This document shows positions 9,932-23,300 of a stretch of 64,000 nt of DNA, one piece after another (position 1 is the first letter of the stretch; every line of letters starts with the position of its first letter). Position numbers and translations under genes: made by a program. This stretch comes from Lamellibrachia columna. Lineage: Eukaryota > Annelida > Polychaeta > Sabellida > Siboglinidae. Location of the stretch: assembly GCA_963662155.1 (NCBI GenBank), contig OY759267.1:33460976-33524975 (forward strand), read 5' to 3'. The notes below the pieces were generated by a model. The model was not told the DNA's origin and ran no database searches. It saw only the letters and a program-made list of their open reading frames with translations.

Positions 9932-11943
9932 TCTACTAGAACGTTGGCCGTGTAATTGATATCAACAACCCTACAAAACCCTGTCTTAGGAATACAACAC
10001 ACTCCAAATGGAAAAGGTTTATTATATTGGCAATAGTATCAGCGAACAGTTGTGATAACTGGTATGTCTGTTTATTATCTATGCATCTAGCAATTCCCAC
10101 CGCCGTTACTTTGTTAACTGTTACGTTAGCCAACAATAAGCCAAAACGCATAGAAAGTGTCTCGTCTCCTTGCCAGCAACAGTCTAGCCAAATTTTCGTG
10201 AGACTAATACACAGTCATGAGTTGCATCAGAAGCAGAAAAACATAGTTGTCACTAATAAGTAATCTGTCCCAATACATTAATCAAAACTCCATATGAAAT
10301 GATCAATCGTTTGTAGAATGAATAAAATATGTATCAGAATTAAAACCATATCAAATATGTGTACTCCGTAGTACAGATATTATTTATCTACAAAGCCAAA
10401 TAATGTTTATACACAAATCTTCCGCATTCTGGTAGGTCACAAAGTCCCTGTTTATAATGCTCCTTTTGTTAGTAGCTGTCTCGAATCATCTCTTTCTTCA
10501 CCAATTTCGTCCGACTGGCTGTCAACGCAATGCATTTCTACCTATCTAGATGAGATCAGCTTTTACAGAGAACACCACAGGAAGCACGCAGCGTGTGCTA
10601 TTGATATACAACGTATGTTGAAGCAGATAACATGCACTCCAACACGGATGTAGCTCACGAAATGCTATCTTGCACACTCCTCCATATTTCTCCAATTGAT
10701 CATTCTTCGGTCATGGTAGGCCGTACACCGTATACCAATTTTTGGAAGAAGAATCACCAACTTCGCATGGATTGCTATATAAGACACGCTAAATGCAAGA
10801 ACTCCCCGCATGCTGGCTGGTAAACAGGAATGAACCATTGTGGTCTGTTGTCTGTGCTGGCGGAAGTATTCAACGAACTACGACACGCATTGTCCATGCG
10901 CTCGGACGGCGTTGTCCTGTTTGCATAACATAATCTATTGCAGCACCACGCCTTGACACCTGTCAACGCCCTGAATGACGTTGTAATCCTCACTTAGAAG
11001 CGCAATTTCTATGTCGCAATTATTCTGGTATCCTAATTGTATCGACACATGCGTGTTGTTCTATTGAGGATACGTAATCGTTCTGTTTACAGCAATTTTC
11101 TCAACATGGTTACACAAAAAAATAATAGTACGCATCAGTTAGTGTACGTTCAGTGTTCCAAGTGTTTTACACTTCACCCCTAGCACACCTGTTCATTCCA
11201 ACTCCATCTCGACTTCTCTGGGAAGCACTCAGCCATGCTGCAGTTACTGCTCGAAGACCATTCGTACGTATAATCACCACTGCATATAGCCAGATACTCA
11301 TTCATACAAACGAATGAGCTGTGGCAACGTTCGGTGAAACAAATTGCCAAAGCTTCGAAACGGCAGCAAGACGGTTCAAGCTAGGGTTTTCACGACTGGG
11401 AGCCTGACGTTCTATCTGGAACGTTGTCACGCCCCATTCGATGGGAGAGAAGGAGAAGGGACAGAGAAGAAGCGAGGAAGGGAGAGGAGGCAGCGCGGGA
11501 GGGAGATATGCCGTTTGTTTGTTAATGCAGACATGTACAAGTGTTTAGCAATATTTAATATGGCCATGGTTCCCACCACGCTGTAGCTTACTCATGCGCG
11601 CATCTTACTGCTAACACTAGTACGAAAAGTAAAATAATAAACCGCGCAAAAACAAATGTTGCAACATAGGCCTCTTTAGCTCAATGCGCATACCAGCTCA
11701 TATCACGGCATGTGGCTTTTATTAAACGTCGGCAGGGAAGCGTGTCTGCGTATCAGTGTTTGTTACACACGTGTATCCTGGTACAAAGTCAACACTTGTG
11801 TCGCACGCGGTGTCTTTGATGGGGAGCGTTGAATGCTATATCAAAGATGATTGATTGTTTGCTATAATGTTTACATCATCTAACGTGTGTCCTGGAACGA
11901 AACTAGCATTGGTATCGCATCAAAGAGACGTCGGAGTCGTGCA
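9932..11943. other. No recognisable gene; purine-rich patch at 11440-11510
   Basis: Several 60-80 codon frames occur on both strands but none shows family motifs or paired splice sites. A purine-rich run (repeated gag/aag) lies at about 11440-11510. The whole block is duplicated at 29552-31563 with about one change per hundred bases by eye. Confidence 0.4.
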
Positions 11944-11951
11944 TCAGTGCT

Positions 11952-12245
11952 TCACTTGACCTGGATGGAGGCAGAGTCTTGTAAGAGCAGTTGCTGTAGA
12001 CGTGGGCGAATGGAAGAAGATTGGGTGACGTCGAGCAAGACAAATATGTATTTGGGCAGCGGTTTGATGCTGCCGAGCGCCGTCGTCATGAGTTCGCTGT
12101 CGTCGATGAACTGTCGCATCAAACATACGACCACATTGTCGCCGTTGTCGAAGCCTCCTATTTTCGAGGCGCCGACGTCGTCGCGATCACCGACGTAGAG
12201 ACGCAATCCCCACTCGTCTTCGACGTGTTTCAATAGTTGACTGCA
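11952..12245 (-). pseudogene. TIR-domain fragment (copy 1)
   Basis: The - strand frame, after a possible acceptor (tttgcag) near 12244, reads QLLKHVEDEWGLRLYVGDRD and continues DVGASKIGG, DNVVVCLMRQFIDDSE and KPLPKYIFVLLDV before stopping at 11952. This follows the TIR fold pattern: helix A, the 'GLRLcv.dRD..pG' box 2 region, then the beta strand 'vVvvLt..Fi.S.' and the 'iiFvlLe' strand. TIR domains signal in Toll-like receptors and their adaptors. Box 1 is damaged: FVYCQGG occurs upstream at about 12270-12290 but a TAA separates it. The frame ends at a CAG/GTCAAG that could be a donor. Leucine-rich or other upstream exons are absent because array 2 begins at about 12318. Compared with copy 2, three of four changes are silent in this frame. 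Confidence 0.55.
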
Positions 12246-12317
12246 AACTTAGCGCGAGATTATCGCGAAGCCGCCCTGGCAATAGACAAAGTTAGCGGCG
12301 TGTTGGATTTACAGTGA

Positions 12318-14757
12318 GCTCACAGTTGTTCTAATAAATCAGTATTTGCGCTGAGTAGTAATGGCTTATGTTTTGGTAACCAGATTGATTTGTTTAATGT
12401 TTTTATTTATATTTTCACTGTACATCCTTCTTGTCAAAGGTTATTTGATTTTTTTATGAGCATGCTGTAGTCAAGAAAAGTACGTCGTTTATATGAGTAC
12501 AACCATATGGTAAAATGCATATTGCTCAAACAAAGATACATATGAGAGATTGATTTTGTAAATATTTAGCAAATATTCTATTGAAATAATGTTTCTCTCA
12601 TGAGCAATTTATACACTGCTTATGAAAATGTTGACCATATTATTGGATTTATTAAACATAAGTTTTTTTTACCAAACTAACGGTGCATTTCCTCTTTTTT
12701 CACTGATGTTCATGGGTTAGGTTCAGGTAAAATATTGTCCAGTCATTCTTTCTTCTTTTCTTTCCATACTTTTTTATCGGCTGCTCTCCATCTTTCATTT
12801 TCCCCCGATCTTCTCATATCCCACCTCACGCAATCCTTCGATCTTAGCTGTTCGTTCCCCTTTTCTAGCATCCTTGATGTTTTTTCACCTTTCTCTTCCA
12901 CTCTCTTTACTAGTATGTCTGCATCCATCCTTACCATGTGGCCTGCCCATTTCATCTTGCTTCTCACCAATCTTCCGGTTGAACTGTTTTGTTGCATCAC
13001 ATATTTCGTCAGGTCGTTCATCTTTCTTTCGTCAACCCTCTTTGTTCGTGTTATTCGACAAAACCAGAACCAACTTTCAGGTGCTGTTGTTGTTCTGTCA
13101 ACGCCACTGTCTCCAGATACAGATTAAGGCATGCTTGTGTAACACAAGCTCTCAGGACTTTCCTTTTCAGCTTTTTCAAAATGTTTCTGTCCAACATGAC
13201 TCCCTCAACCTTTCCCCAAGCATTCGCTCCCTGTTGTATCCGGCATCGCATTTCTACCTCTGAATGCTCATCCTCATTAACCATTCCTCCAAATTACACA
13301 AAGCCATCCACTTGGTTGAACTCCTTATCATCCAAACTAATGTTCAAGTCCTCTCTCTGATGTCAAACCCACATCTCTCCTGTCTTCTCCCGGCTCATTA
13401 TCGGTCCGTGCTTCTTGAACATCCCCTTCCATTGCTCCAACACTTCCTGTAGTTCTTGTTTTTTGTCTGCTATCATGGCCAGATCGTTTGCATACATCCC
13501 CTTCCTAAGAACATCCTTCATGCTGATATTCCTGCTGATTAGTGCCACCACCATGATAAAGAGTAAAGGGTCATTTCCTTGCCTCTAACCGATGTTAACT
13601 TTAAACTCTTCCGAAAACCCACATCCAACCACAACTCTTCTTTTTGTTCTCAGGAACATGACAGTTCTGGGTGTTGCTCGTCATGACACAGAACTGACTG
13701 AATACAACCAATTCATTACAAAGTCAGACTCCCAGATAAGTACAAAAGGTGTTGGAATGAACAGGTCAGCCAATGAGTGAACTGTTAAGCACGTTGAACA
13801 ATCCCAAGGAGTGGATACAGTGCTGTGTAAACATAAACATGCCTTTACTTTAGGTGTTTTTGCAGGTGCTGCGGCAGCCAGGAACAATTTTGGTGGACCG
13901 AGAGTAAACAATATCAAGGGTCACTTCAATCGGATCGCGCTTGCCTATCCCCACTTTTTTTTTGGTACAGGTTGGTGTCATAAGTAGACATAACCGCCTT
14001 AGAAACAGGCCATTCATGGTGCTCTTGCAAATTCATTGGATTATGAGTGAAACAGACATTGCAAAAACTGTAACAATGAATTGTGGGGGAGGGGAGAATG
14101 TCACATTAGATTGAGAAACTAACTTTTAGATTTGTTCTAATCAATCAGTATTTGCGCTGAGTAGTAATGGCTTATGATTTGGTAACCAGATTGATTTGTT
14201 TAATGTTTTTATTTATACTTTCACTGTACATCTTTCTTGACAAAGGATATTTGATTTTTATGAGCATGCTGTAGTCAAGAAGATTACGTCGTTTATATGA
14301 GTACAACCATATGGTAAAATGCATATTGCTCAAACAGAGATACATATGAGAGATTGATTTTGTAAATATTTAGCAAATATTCTATTGAAATAATGTTTTT
14401 TCTCATAAGCAATTTATACACTGCTTATGAAAATGTTGACCATATTATTGGATTTATTAAACCTAACTTTTTTTTACCAAACTATCGGTGCTTTTCCTCT
14501 TTTTTCACTTATGTTCATGGGTTAGGTTCAGATAAAATATTGTCGAGTCACTCTTTCTGTTTTATCTTTCCATACTTTTCTATCGGCTGCCCCCTCTCCA
14601 TCTTTCATCTTGCCCCTCTCCATCTTTCATCTTGCCCCGATCTTCTCATATACCACCTCACGCAGTCCTTCGATCTTAGCTGTTCGTTCCCCTTTTCTTG
14701 CATCCTTTATGTTTTTTCACCTTTCTCTTCCACTCTCTTTACTAGTATGTCTGCATC
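12318..14757. repeat. Array 2, left block: 1.36 monomers
   Basis: One complete monomer (about 12325-14132) and 626 bases of a second. They are the same unit as at 31938-43957, starting 'gttgttctaataaatcagta'. The second monomer is cut inside the C-terminal reverse transcriptase region and joins array 1 at about 14758. The first monomer's - strand frames are the best preserved, including the extreme C-terminus (AADKKVWKEKKKE). Confidence 0.85.
12743..13640 (-). mobile_element. Non-LTR reverse transcriptase 3' half in array 2 (best copy)
   Basis: On the - strand, from 13640 downward: GYGLSEEFKVNIG-stop-RQG-DPLLF (motif B region), MYANDLAMIADKKQELQEVL (motif C, where YADD has become YAND), KTGEMWV, GANAWGKVEGVMLDRNILKK, VLRACVTQACLNLYLETVAL, RSKMKWAGHMVRMDADILVK and CVRWDMRRSGENERWR. 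This order fits the RT thumb and 'KWAGHV.RM' tail typical of invertebrate non-LTR elements annotated as endonuclease-reverse transcriptase. The palm catalytic Asp and the motif B reading frame are lost, so it cannot polymerise DNA. The 5' half with the endonuclease is missing. The same segment recurs in every full array 2 monomer. Confidence 0.72.
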
Positions 14758-15160
14758 CAGTATATTAGGGGGGGTGGGGACATCTTCAATCTAGTGCAGC
14801 CTCCCTCCGATAAGTTACATCAAAGCAGAACAATTCACATTATAACATAATTACTTAGCAGTCAACTTTTGTTTATTTCAGTTAATTAGACACAGTCACC
14901 TTTACTCAAGTCCATGTGAAGAGCACACATCTATTGGGAGTTGAGAAAATCCTGGACAGGCCCAGCTGTTATCTGATATGGCCTAGTGAGCTGACGTAAC
15001 TGTTTCACATGGAAGGTGAGTTGTTTTTGAGGACTCCACTAAGTAGGTTATGTAATGTTATGCAATTCGACAAGTTGAAGTGTCTGTCTTTTCAGTAATC
15101 CACAGTCAAAGGTGATATTTGGGTCTGTTTACATAGGTGTATTGTGGCACCAGGTAAAAA

Positions 15161-15730
15161 ATTATTATAACTTTCAGTATGGAATAACAACTGGCTATAT
15201 AGAATTTGATTACAGAACACATGCTGGACTATTCCAAAAATTATGTTACAAGTTCATTCGAGTGAGCTGAAAAAGTGAGTGTATTCGAGTATCGTACTAG
15301 AATACAGACTGTCTCAAGCTGAAGTAGCTCATATATGTGTGTTCTGTCCACCACAGGTGGTGGTTCCTTGTGTATGTAAGCAACTCCAACAACTAGGTAA
15401 GACATAGATTTTTTGCATGAATGCATAATTTTTATTTACCTTTATCAACAGGCTAAATTATATTTTTTTTCTGCACAATTACCATTTTTATTTGGGGTAA
15501 GACCACAGTTGACCTTCCTGTTTACTGTATCACAGGAATGTAGGGCACGCGAAATTGTGAAATGTGAACTTAATAAATTCATATTATGTGACATGAGTGC
15601 CTTTGAGCATGAATATTCACAGGTTTGTTTATAGAAGCTATTGGCTGTGAAATAGTGCATTTTTTGGATAGTTTAACTGGCGGAGGGATTTATGGGAATT
15701 TTTCTGCTATGGGCCACGTGGGCGCATGAA
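15161..15730. repeat. Array 1 segment of unknown origin
   Basis: This ~570-base part of each monomer lies between 'caccaggtaaaaaa' and the transposase junction. It contains two protein-like + strand stretches, one after an AG at about 15177 (YGITTGYIEFDYRTHAGLFQ) and one near 15508-15630 (LTFLFTVS, CRAREIVKCELNKFILCD) ending at CAG/GTTTGT. I do not recognise either. The same segment occurs in each of the eight monomers. Confidence 0.45.
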
Positions 15731-17013
15731 TACACGTCGGAAACTGCCAGCAATCCTGAAGGAGTGGTTTGCACCACTCTGTCAAAGTCATCTTGGCTTA
15801 GCTGTGGCAACTAAACCCCACTGCTAACCCCACTGGGTTCCTGTTGGATTGCTGCATCTGATGGTTTGTGGTAACAGTGGCCGGTCTTGAAGCCACCAAT
15901 TTTCATCTTAATTCCACCAGCAGGTGGACATTTCTCCTCACTCTTTCTACTACTACTACTACTACTACTATCATGTGTTGTCTCCTCCATTTTAAAATCC
16001 CAGGTAAATCCAAGTAAAATTACTAATGAAAGTGACAAAACCGTTATCTGAATGCAAAGACATCTAATCCACCTGAGAAACCAGATGACAGTGACAGGAA
16101 ACCAGTATATTAAGGGGGGGGACATCTTCAAACTAGTGCAGCCTCCCTCTGATAAGTTACATCAAAGCAGAATAAGTCAAATTATAATATAATTACTTAG
16201 CAGTCAACTTTTGTTTATTTCAGTTAATTAGACAAAGTCACCTTTACTCAAGTCCATGTGAAGAGCACACATCTATTGGGAGTTGAGAAAATCCTGGACA
16301 GGCCCAGCTGTTATCTGATATGGCCTAGTGAGCTGATGTTACTGTTTCACATGGAAGGTGAGTTGTTTTTGAGGACTCCACTAAGTAGGTTATGTAATGT
16401 TATGCAATTCGACAAGTTGAGGTGTCTGTCTTTTCAGTAATCCACAGTCAAAGGTGATATTTGGGTCTGTTTACATAGGTGTATTGTGGCACCAGGTAAA
16501 AAATTATTATAACTTTCAGTATAGAATAACAACTGGCTATATAGAATTTGATTACAGAACACATGCTGGACTATTCCAAAAATTATGTTACAAGTTCATT
16601 CGAGTGAGCTGAAAAATTGAGTGTATTCGAGTATCGTACTAGAATACAGACTGTCTCAAGCTGAAGTAGCTCATATATGTGTTTTCTGCCCACCACAGGT
16701 GGTGGTTCCTTGTGTATGTAAGCAACTCTAACAACTAGGTAGGACATAGATTTTTTGCATGAATGCATGATTTTCATTTACCTTTATCAACAGTGTAAAT
16801 TAAAAAAAAATCTTCACAGTTACCATTTTTATTTGGGGTAAGACCACAGTTGACCTTCCTGTTTACTGTTTCACACGAATGTAGGGCACGCGAAATTGTG
16901 AAATGTGAATTTAATAAATTCATATTGTGTGACATGAGTGCCTTTGAGCATGAATATTCACAGGTTTGTTTATAGAAGCTATTGGCTGTGAAATAGTGCA
17001 TTTTTTGGAGAGT

Positions 17014-17331
17014 TTAACTTGCGGAGGGATTTATGGGAATTTTTCTGCTATGGGCCACGTGGGTGCATGAATACACGTCGGAAACTGCCAGCAATCCTGA
17101 AGGAGTGGTTTGCACCACTCTGTCAAATTCATCCTGGCTTAGCCGTGGCAACCAAACCCCACTGCTAACCCCACTGGGTTCCTGTTGGATTGCTGCATCT
17201 GATGGTTTGTGGTAACAGTGGCCGGTCTTGAAGCCACCAATTTTCATCTTAATTCCACCAGCAGGTGGACATTTCTCCTCACTCTTTCTCCTACTACTAC
17301 TACTACTACTATCATGTGTTGTCTCCTCCAT
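17014..17331 (-). pseudogene. Chimeric transposase N-terminus ORF (representative of array 1)
   Basis: The frame from the ATG at 17331 follows the Mutator-like transposase N-terminus (MEETTHDSSSS, CPPAGGIKMKIGG, GHCYHKPSDA, TPSGLLAVSD), then switches at a sharp junction to VYSCTHVAHSRKIPINPSAS and stops; the tail is not in the parent protein. Equivalent frames start at 15990 (stops early), 18678, 20021, 21366, 24057 and 25376; the copy with its start at 22711 is frame-shifted by a change in the serine tract. The first ~90 residues have no catalytic core. Most copies being open may reflect recent homogenisation rather than selection. Confidence 0.6.
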
Positions 17332-20300
17332 TTTAAAATCCCAGGTAAATCCAAGTAAAATTACTAATGAAAGTGACAAAACCGTTATCTGAATGCAAAT
17401 ACGTCTAATCCACATGAGAAACCAGATGACAGTGACAGGATACCAGTATATTAGGGGGGGGGTGGGGACATCTTCAAACTAGTGCAGCCTCCCTCTGATA
17501 AGTTACATCAAAGCAGAACAAGTCACATTATAATATAATTACTTAGCAGTCAACTTTTGTTTATTTCAGTTAATTAGACACAGTCACCTTTACTCAGGTC
17601 CATGTGAAGGGCACACATCTATTGGGAGTTGAGAAAATCCTGGACAGGCCAAGCTGTTATCTGATATGGCCTAGTGAGCTGACGTAACTGTTTCACATGG
17701 AAGGTGAGTTGTTTTTGAGGACTCCACTAAGTAGGTTATGTAATGTTATGCAATTCGACAAGTTGAGGTGTCTGTCTTTTCAGTAATCCACAATCAAAAG
17801 TGATATGTGGGTCTGTTTACATAGGTGTATTGTGGCACCAGGTAAAAAATTATTATAACTTTCAGTATGGAATAACAACTGGCTATATAGAATTTGATTA
17901 CAGAACACATGCTGGACTATTCCAAAAATTATGTTACAAGTTCATTCGAGTGAACTGAAAAAGTGAGTGTATTCGAGTATCGTACTAGAATACAGACTGT
18001 CTCAAGCTGAAGTAGCTCATATATGTGTGTTCTGCCCACCACAGGTGGTGGTTCCTTGTCTATGTAAGCAACTCCAACAACTAGGTAGGACATAGATTTT
18101 TTTGCATAAATGCATGATTTTCATTTACCTTTATCAACAGGCTAAATTAAATTTTTGTCTGCACAATTACCATTTTTATTTGGGGTAAGACCACATTTGA
18201 CCTTCCTCTTTACTGTTTCACACGAATGTAGGGCACGCGAAATTGTGAAATGTGAACTTAATAAATTCATATTATGTGACATGAGTGCCTTTGAGAATGA
18301 ATATTCACAGGTTTGTTTATAGAAGCTATTGGCTGTGAAATAGTGCATTTTTTGGAGAGTTTAACTGGCGAAGGGATTTATGGAAATTTTTCTGCTATGG
18401 GCCACGTGGGCGCATGAATACACGTCGGAAACTGCCAGCAATCCTGAAGGAGTGGTTTGCACCATTCTGTCAAAGTCATCCTGGCTTAGCCGTGGCAACC
18501 AAACCCCACTGCTAACCCCATTGGGTTCCTGTTGGATTGCTGCATCTGATGGTTTGTGGTAACAGTGGCCGGTCTTGAAGCCACCAATTTTCATCTTAAT
18601 TCCACCAGCAGGTGGACATTTCTCCTCACTCTTTCTCCTACTACTACAACTACTACTATCATGTGTTGTCTCCTCCATTTTAAAATCCAAGGTAAATCCA
18701 AGTAAAATTACTAATGAAAGTGACAAAACCGTTATCTGAATGCAAAGACATCTAATCCACCTGAGAAACCAGATGACAGTGACAGGAGACCAGTATATTA
18801 AGGGGGGGGGACATCTCCAAACTAGTGCAGCCTCCCTCTGATAAGTTACATCAAAGCAGAACAAGTCACATTATAATATAATTACTTAGCAGTCAACTTT
18901 TGTTTATTTCAGTTAATTAGACACAGTCACCTTTGCTCAAGTCCATGTGAAGAGCACACATCTATTGGGAGTTGAGAAAATCCTGGACAGGCCCAGCTGT
19001 TATCTGATATGGCCTAGTGAGCTGACGTAACTGTTTCACATGGAAGGTGAGTTGTTTTTGAGGACTCCACTAAGTAGGTTATGTAATGTTATGCAATTCG
19101 ACAAGTTGAGGTGTCTGGCTTTTCAGTAATCCACAGTCAAATGTGATATTTGGGTCTGTTTACATAGGTGTATTGGGGCACCAGGTAAAAAATTATTATA
19201 ACTTTCAGTATGGAATAACAACTGGCTATATAGAATTTGATTACAGAACACATGCTGGACTATTCCAAAAGTTATGTTACAAGTTCATTCGAGTGAACTG
19301 AAAAAGTGAGTGTATTCGAGTATCGTACTAGAATACAGACTGTCTCAAGCTGAAGTAGCTCATATATGTGTGTTCTGCCCACCACAGGTGGTGGTTCCTT
19401 GTGTATGTAAGCAACTCCGATAACTAGGTAGGACATAGATTTTTTTGAATAAATACATGATTTTCATTTACCTTTATCAACAGGCTAAATTAAATTTGTG
19501 TCTGCACAATTACCATTTTTATTTGGGGTAAGACCACAGTTGACCTTCCTGTTTACTGTTTCACACGAATGTAGGGCACGCGAAATTGTGAAATGTGAAC
19601 TTAATAAATTCATATTATGTGACATGAGTGCCTTTGAGCATGAATATTCACAGGTTTGTTTATAGAAGCTATTGGCTGTGAAATAGTGCATTGTTTGGAG
19701 AGTTTAACTGGCGTAGGGATTTATGGGAATTGTTCTGCTATGGGCCACGTGGGCGCATGAATACACGTCGGAAACTGCCAGCAATCCTGAAGGAGTGGTT
19801 TGCACCACTCTGTCAAAGTCATCCTGGCTTAGCCGTGGCAACCAAACCCCACTGCTAACCCCATTGGGTTCCTGTTGGATTGCTGCATCTGATGGTTTGT
19901 GGTAACAGTGGCCGGTCTTGAAGCCACCAATTTTCATCTTAATTCCACCAGCAGGTGGACATTTCTCCTCACTCTTTCTCCTACTACTACTACTACTATT
20001 ATCATGTGTTGTCTCCTCCATTTTAAAATCCCAGGTAAATCCAAGTAAAATTACTAATGAAAGTGACAAAACCGTTATCTGAATGCAAATACATCTAATC
20101 CACCTGAGAAACCAGATGACAGTGACAGGAGACAAGAATATTAAGGGGGGGTGGGGACATCTTCAAACTAGTGCAGCCTCCCTCTGATCAGTTACATCAA
20201 AGCACAACAAGTCACATTATAATATAATTACTTAGCAGTCAAATTTTGTTTATTTCAGTTAATTAGACACAGTCACCTTTGCTCAAGTCCATTTGAAGGG

Positions 20301-23300
20301 CACACATCTAGTGGGAGTTGAGAAAATCCTGGACAGGCCCAGCTGTTATCTGATATGGCCTATTGAGCTGAAGTAACTGTTTCACATGGAAGGTGAGTTG
20401 TTTTTGAGGATTCCACTAAGTAAGTTATGTAATGTTATGCAATTCGACAAGTTGAGGTGTCTGTCTTTTCAGTAATCCACACTCAAAGGTGATATTTGGG
20501 TATGTTTACATAGGTGTATTGTGGCACCAGGTAAAAAATTATTATAAATTTTAGTATGGAATAACAACAAGCTATATAGAATTTGATTACAGAACACATG
20601 CTGGACTATTCCAAAAAATATGTTACAAGTTCATTGGAGTGAGCTGAAAAAGTGAGTGTATTCGAGTATCGTACTAGAATACAGACTGTATCAAGCTGAA
20701 GTAGCTCATATATGTGTGTTCTGCCCACTACAGGTGGTGGTTCCTTGTGTCTGTAAGCAACTCCAACAACTAGGTAGGACATAGATTTTTTGAATGAATG
20801 CATGATTTTCATTTACCTTTATCAACAGGCTAAATTAAATTTTTGTCTGCACAAGTACCATTTTTATTTGTGGTAAGACCACAGTTGACCTTCCTGTTTA
20901 CTGTTTCACACGAATGTAGGGCACGCGAAATTGTGAAATGTGAACTTAATAAATTCATATTATGTGACATGAGTGCCTTTGAGCATGAATATTCACAGGT
21001 TTGTTTATAGAAGCTATTGGCATAGTGCATTTTTTGGAGAGTTTAACTGGCGGAGGGATTTATGGGAATTTTTCTGCTATGGGCAACGTGGGCGCATGAA
21101 TACACGTCGGAAACTGCCAGCAATCCTGAAGGAGTGGTTTGCACCACTCTGTCAAAGTCATCCTGGCTTAGCCTTGGCAACCAAACCCCACTGCTAACCC
21201 CATTGGGTTCATGTTGGATTGATGCATCTGATGGTTTGTGGTAACAGTGGCCGGTCTTGAAGCCACCAATTTTCATCTTAATTCCACCAGCAGGTGGACA
21301 TTTCTTCTCACTCTTTCTACTACTATTACTACTACTACTACTACTATCATGTGTTGTCTCCTCCATTTTAAAATCCCAGGTAAATCCAAGTAAAATTACT
21401 AATGAAAGTGACAAAACCGTTATCGGAATGCAAATACATCTAATCCACCTGAGAAACCAGATGACAGTGACAGGATACCAGTATATTAGGGGGGGGTGGG
21501 GACATCTTCAAACTAGTGCAGCCTCCCTCTGATAAGTTACATCAAAGCAGAACAAGTCACATTATAATATAATTACTTAGCAGTCAAATTTTTTTTATTT
21601 CAGTTAATTAGACACAGTCACCTTTGCTTTACTCAAGTCCATGTGAAGAGCACACATCTATTGGGAGTTGAGAAAATCCTGGACAGGCCAGGCTGTTATC
21701 TGATATGGCCTAGTGAGCTGATGTAACAGTTTCACATGGAAGGGGAGTTGTTTTTGAGGACTCCACTAAGTAGGTTATGTAATGTTATGCAATTCGACAA
21801 GTTGAGGTGTCTGTCTTTTCAGTAATCCACACTCAAAGGTGACATTTGGGTATGTTTACATAGGTGTATTTAGGAACCAGGTAAAAAATTATTATAACTT
21901 TCAGTATGGAATAACAACTGGCTATATAGAATTTGATTACAGAACACATGCTGGACTATTCCAAAAATTATGTTACAAGTTCATTCGAGTGAGCTGAAAA
22001 AGTGAGTGTATTCGAGTATCGTACTAGAATACAGACTGTCTCAAGCTGAAGTAGCTCTTATATGTGTGTTCTGCCCACTACAGGTGGTGGTTCCTTGTGT
22101 ATGTAAGCAACTCCAACAACTAGGTAGGACATAGATTTTTTGAATGAATGCATGATTTTCATTTACCTTTATCAACAGGCTAAATTAAATTTTTGTCTGC
22201 ACAATTACCATTTTTATTTGGGGTAAGACCACAGTTGACCTTCCTGTTTACTGTTTCACAAGAATGTAGGGCACGCGAAATTGTGAAATGTGAAATTAAT
22301 AAATTCATATTATGTGACATTAGTGGCTTTGAGCATGAATATTCACAGGTTTGTTTATAGAAGCTATTGGCTGTGAATAGTGCATTTTTTGGAGAGTTTA
22401 ACTGGCGGAGGGATTTATGGGAATTTGTCTGCTATGGGCCACGTGGGCGCATGAATACACGTCGGAAACTGCCAGCAATCCTGAAGGAGTGGTTTGCACC
22501 ACTCTGTCAAAGTCATCCTGGCTTAGCCGTGTCAACCAAACCCCACTGCTAACCCCACTGGGTTCCTGTTGGATTGCTGCATCTGATGGTTTGTGGTAAC
22601 AGTGGCCGGTCTTGAAGCCACCAATTTTCATCTTAATTCCACAAGCAGGTGGACATTTCTCCTCACTCTGTCTACTACTACTTTACTACTATCAGGTGTT
22701 GTCTCCTCCATTTTAAAATCCCAGGTAAATCCAAGTAAAATTACTAATGAAAGTGACAAAACCATTATCTGAATGCAAAGACGTCTAATCCACCTGAGAA
22801 ATCAGATGACAGTGACAGGAGACCAGTATATTAGGGGGGGGGGGTGGGTGGGGACATCTTCAATCTAATGCAGCCTCCCTCTGATAAGTTACATCAAAGC
22901 AGAACAAGTCACATTATAATATAATTACTTAGCAGTCAACTTTTGTTTATTTCAGTTAATTAGACACAGTCCCCTTTACTCAAGTCCATGTGAAGAGCAC
23001 ACATCTATTGGGAGTTGAGAAAATCCTGGACAGGCCAGGCTGTTATCTGATATGGCCTAGTGAGCTGATGTAACAGTTTCACATGGAAGGTGAGTTGTTT
23101 TTGAGGACTCCACTAAGTAGGTTATGTAATGTTATGCAATTCGACAAGTTGAGGTGTCTGTCTTTTCAGTAATCCACACTCAAAGGTGACATTTGGGTAT
23201 GTTTACATAGGTGTATTTTGGCACCAGGTAAAAAATTATTATAACTTTCAGTATGGAATAACAACTGGCTATATAGAATTTGATTACAGAACACATGCTG

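Noticed and set aside
12000..12317. + strand frame opposite the TIR-like sequence (FGQRFDAAERRRHEFAVVDE..), also at 31641-31937
   Set aside because: Each copy carries a different stop in this frame (TAG near 12234 in copy 1, TGA near 31635 in copy 2), while the - strand frame is open in both and most changes are silent there.
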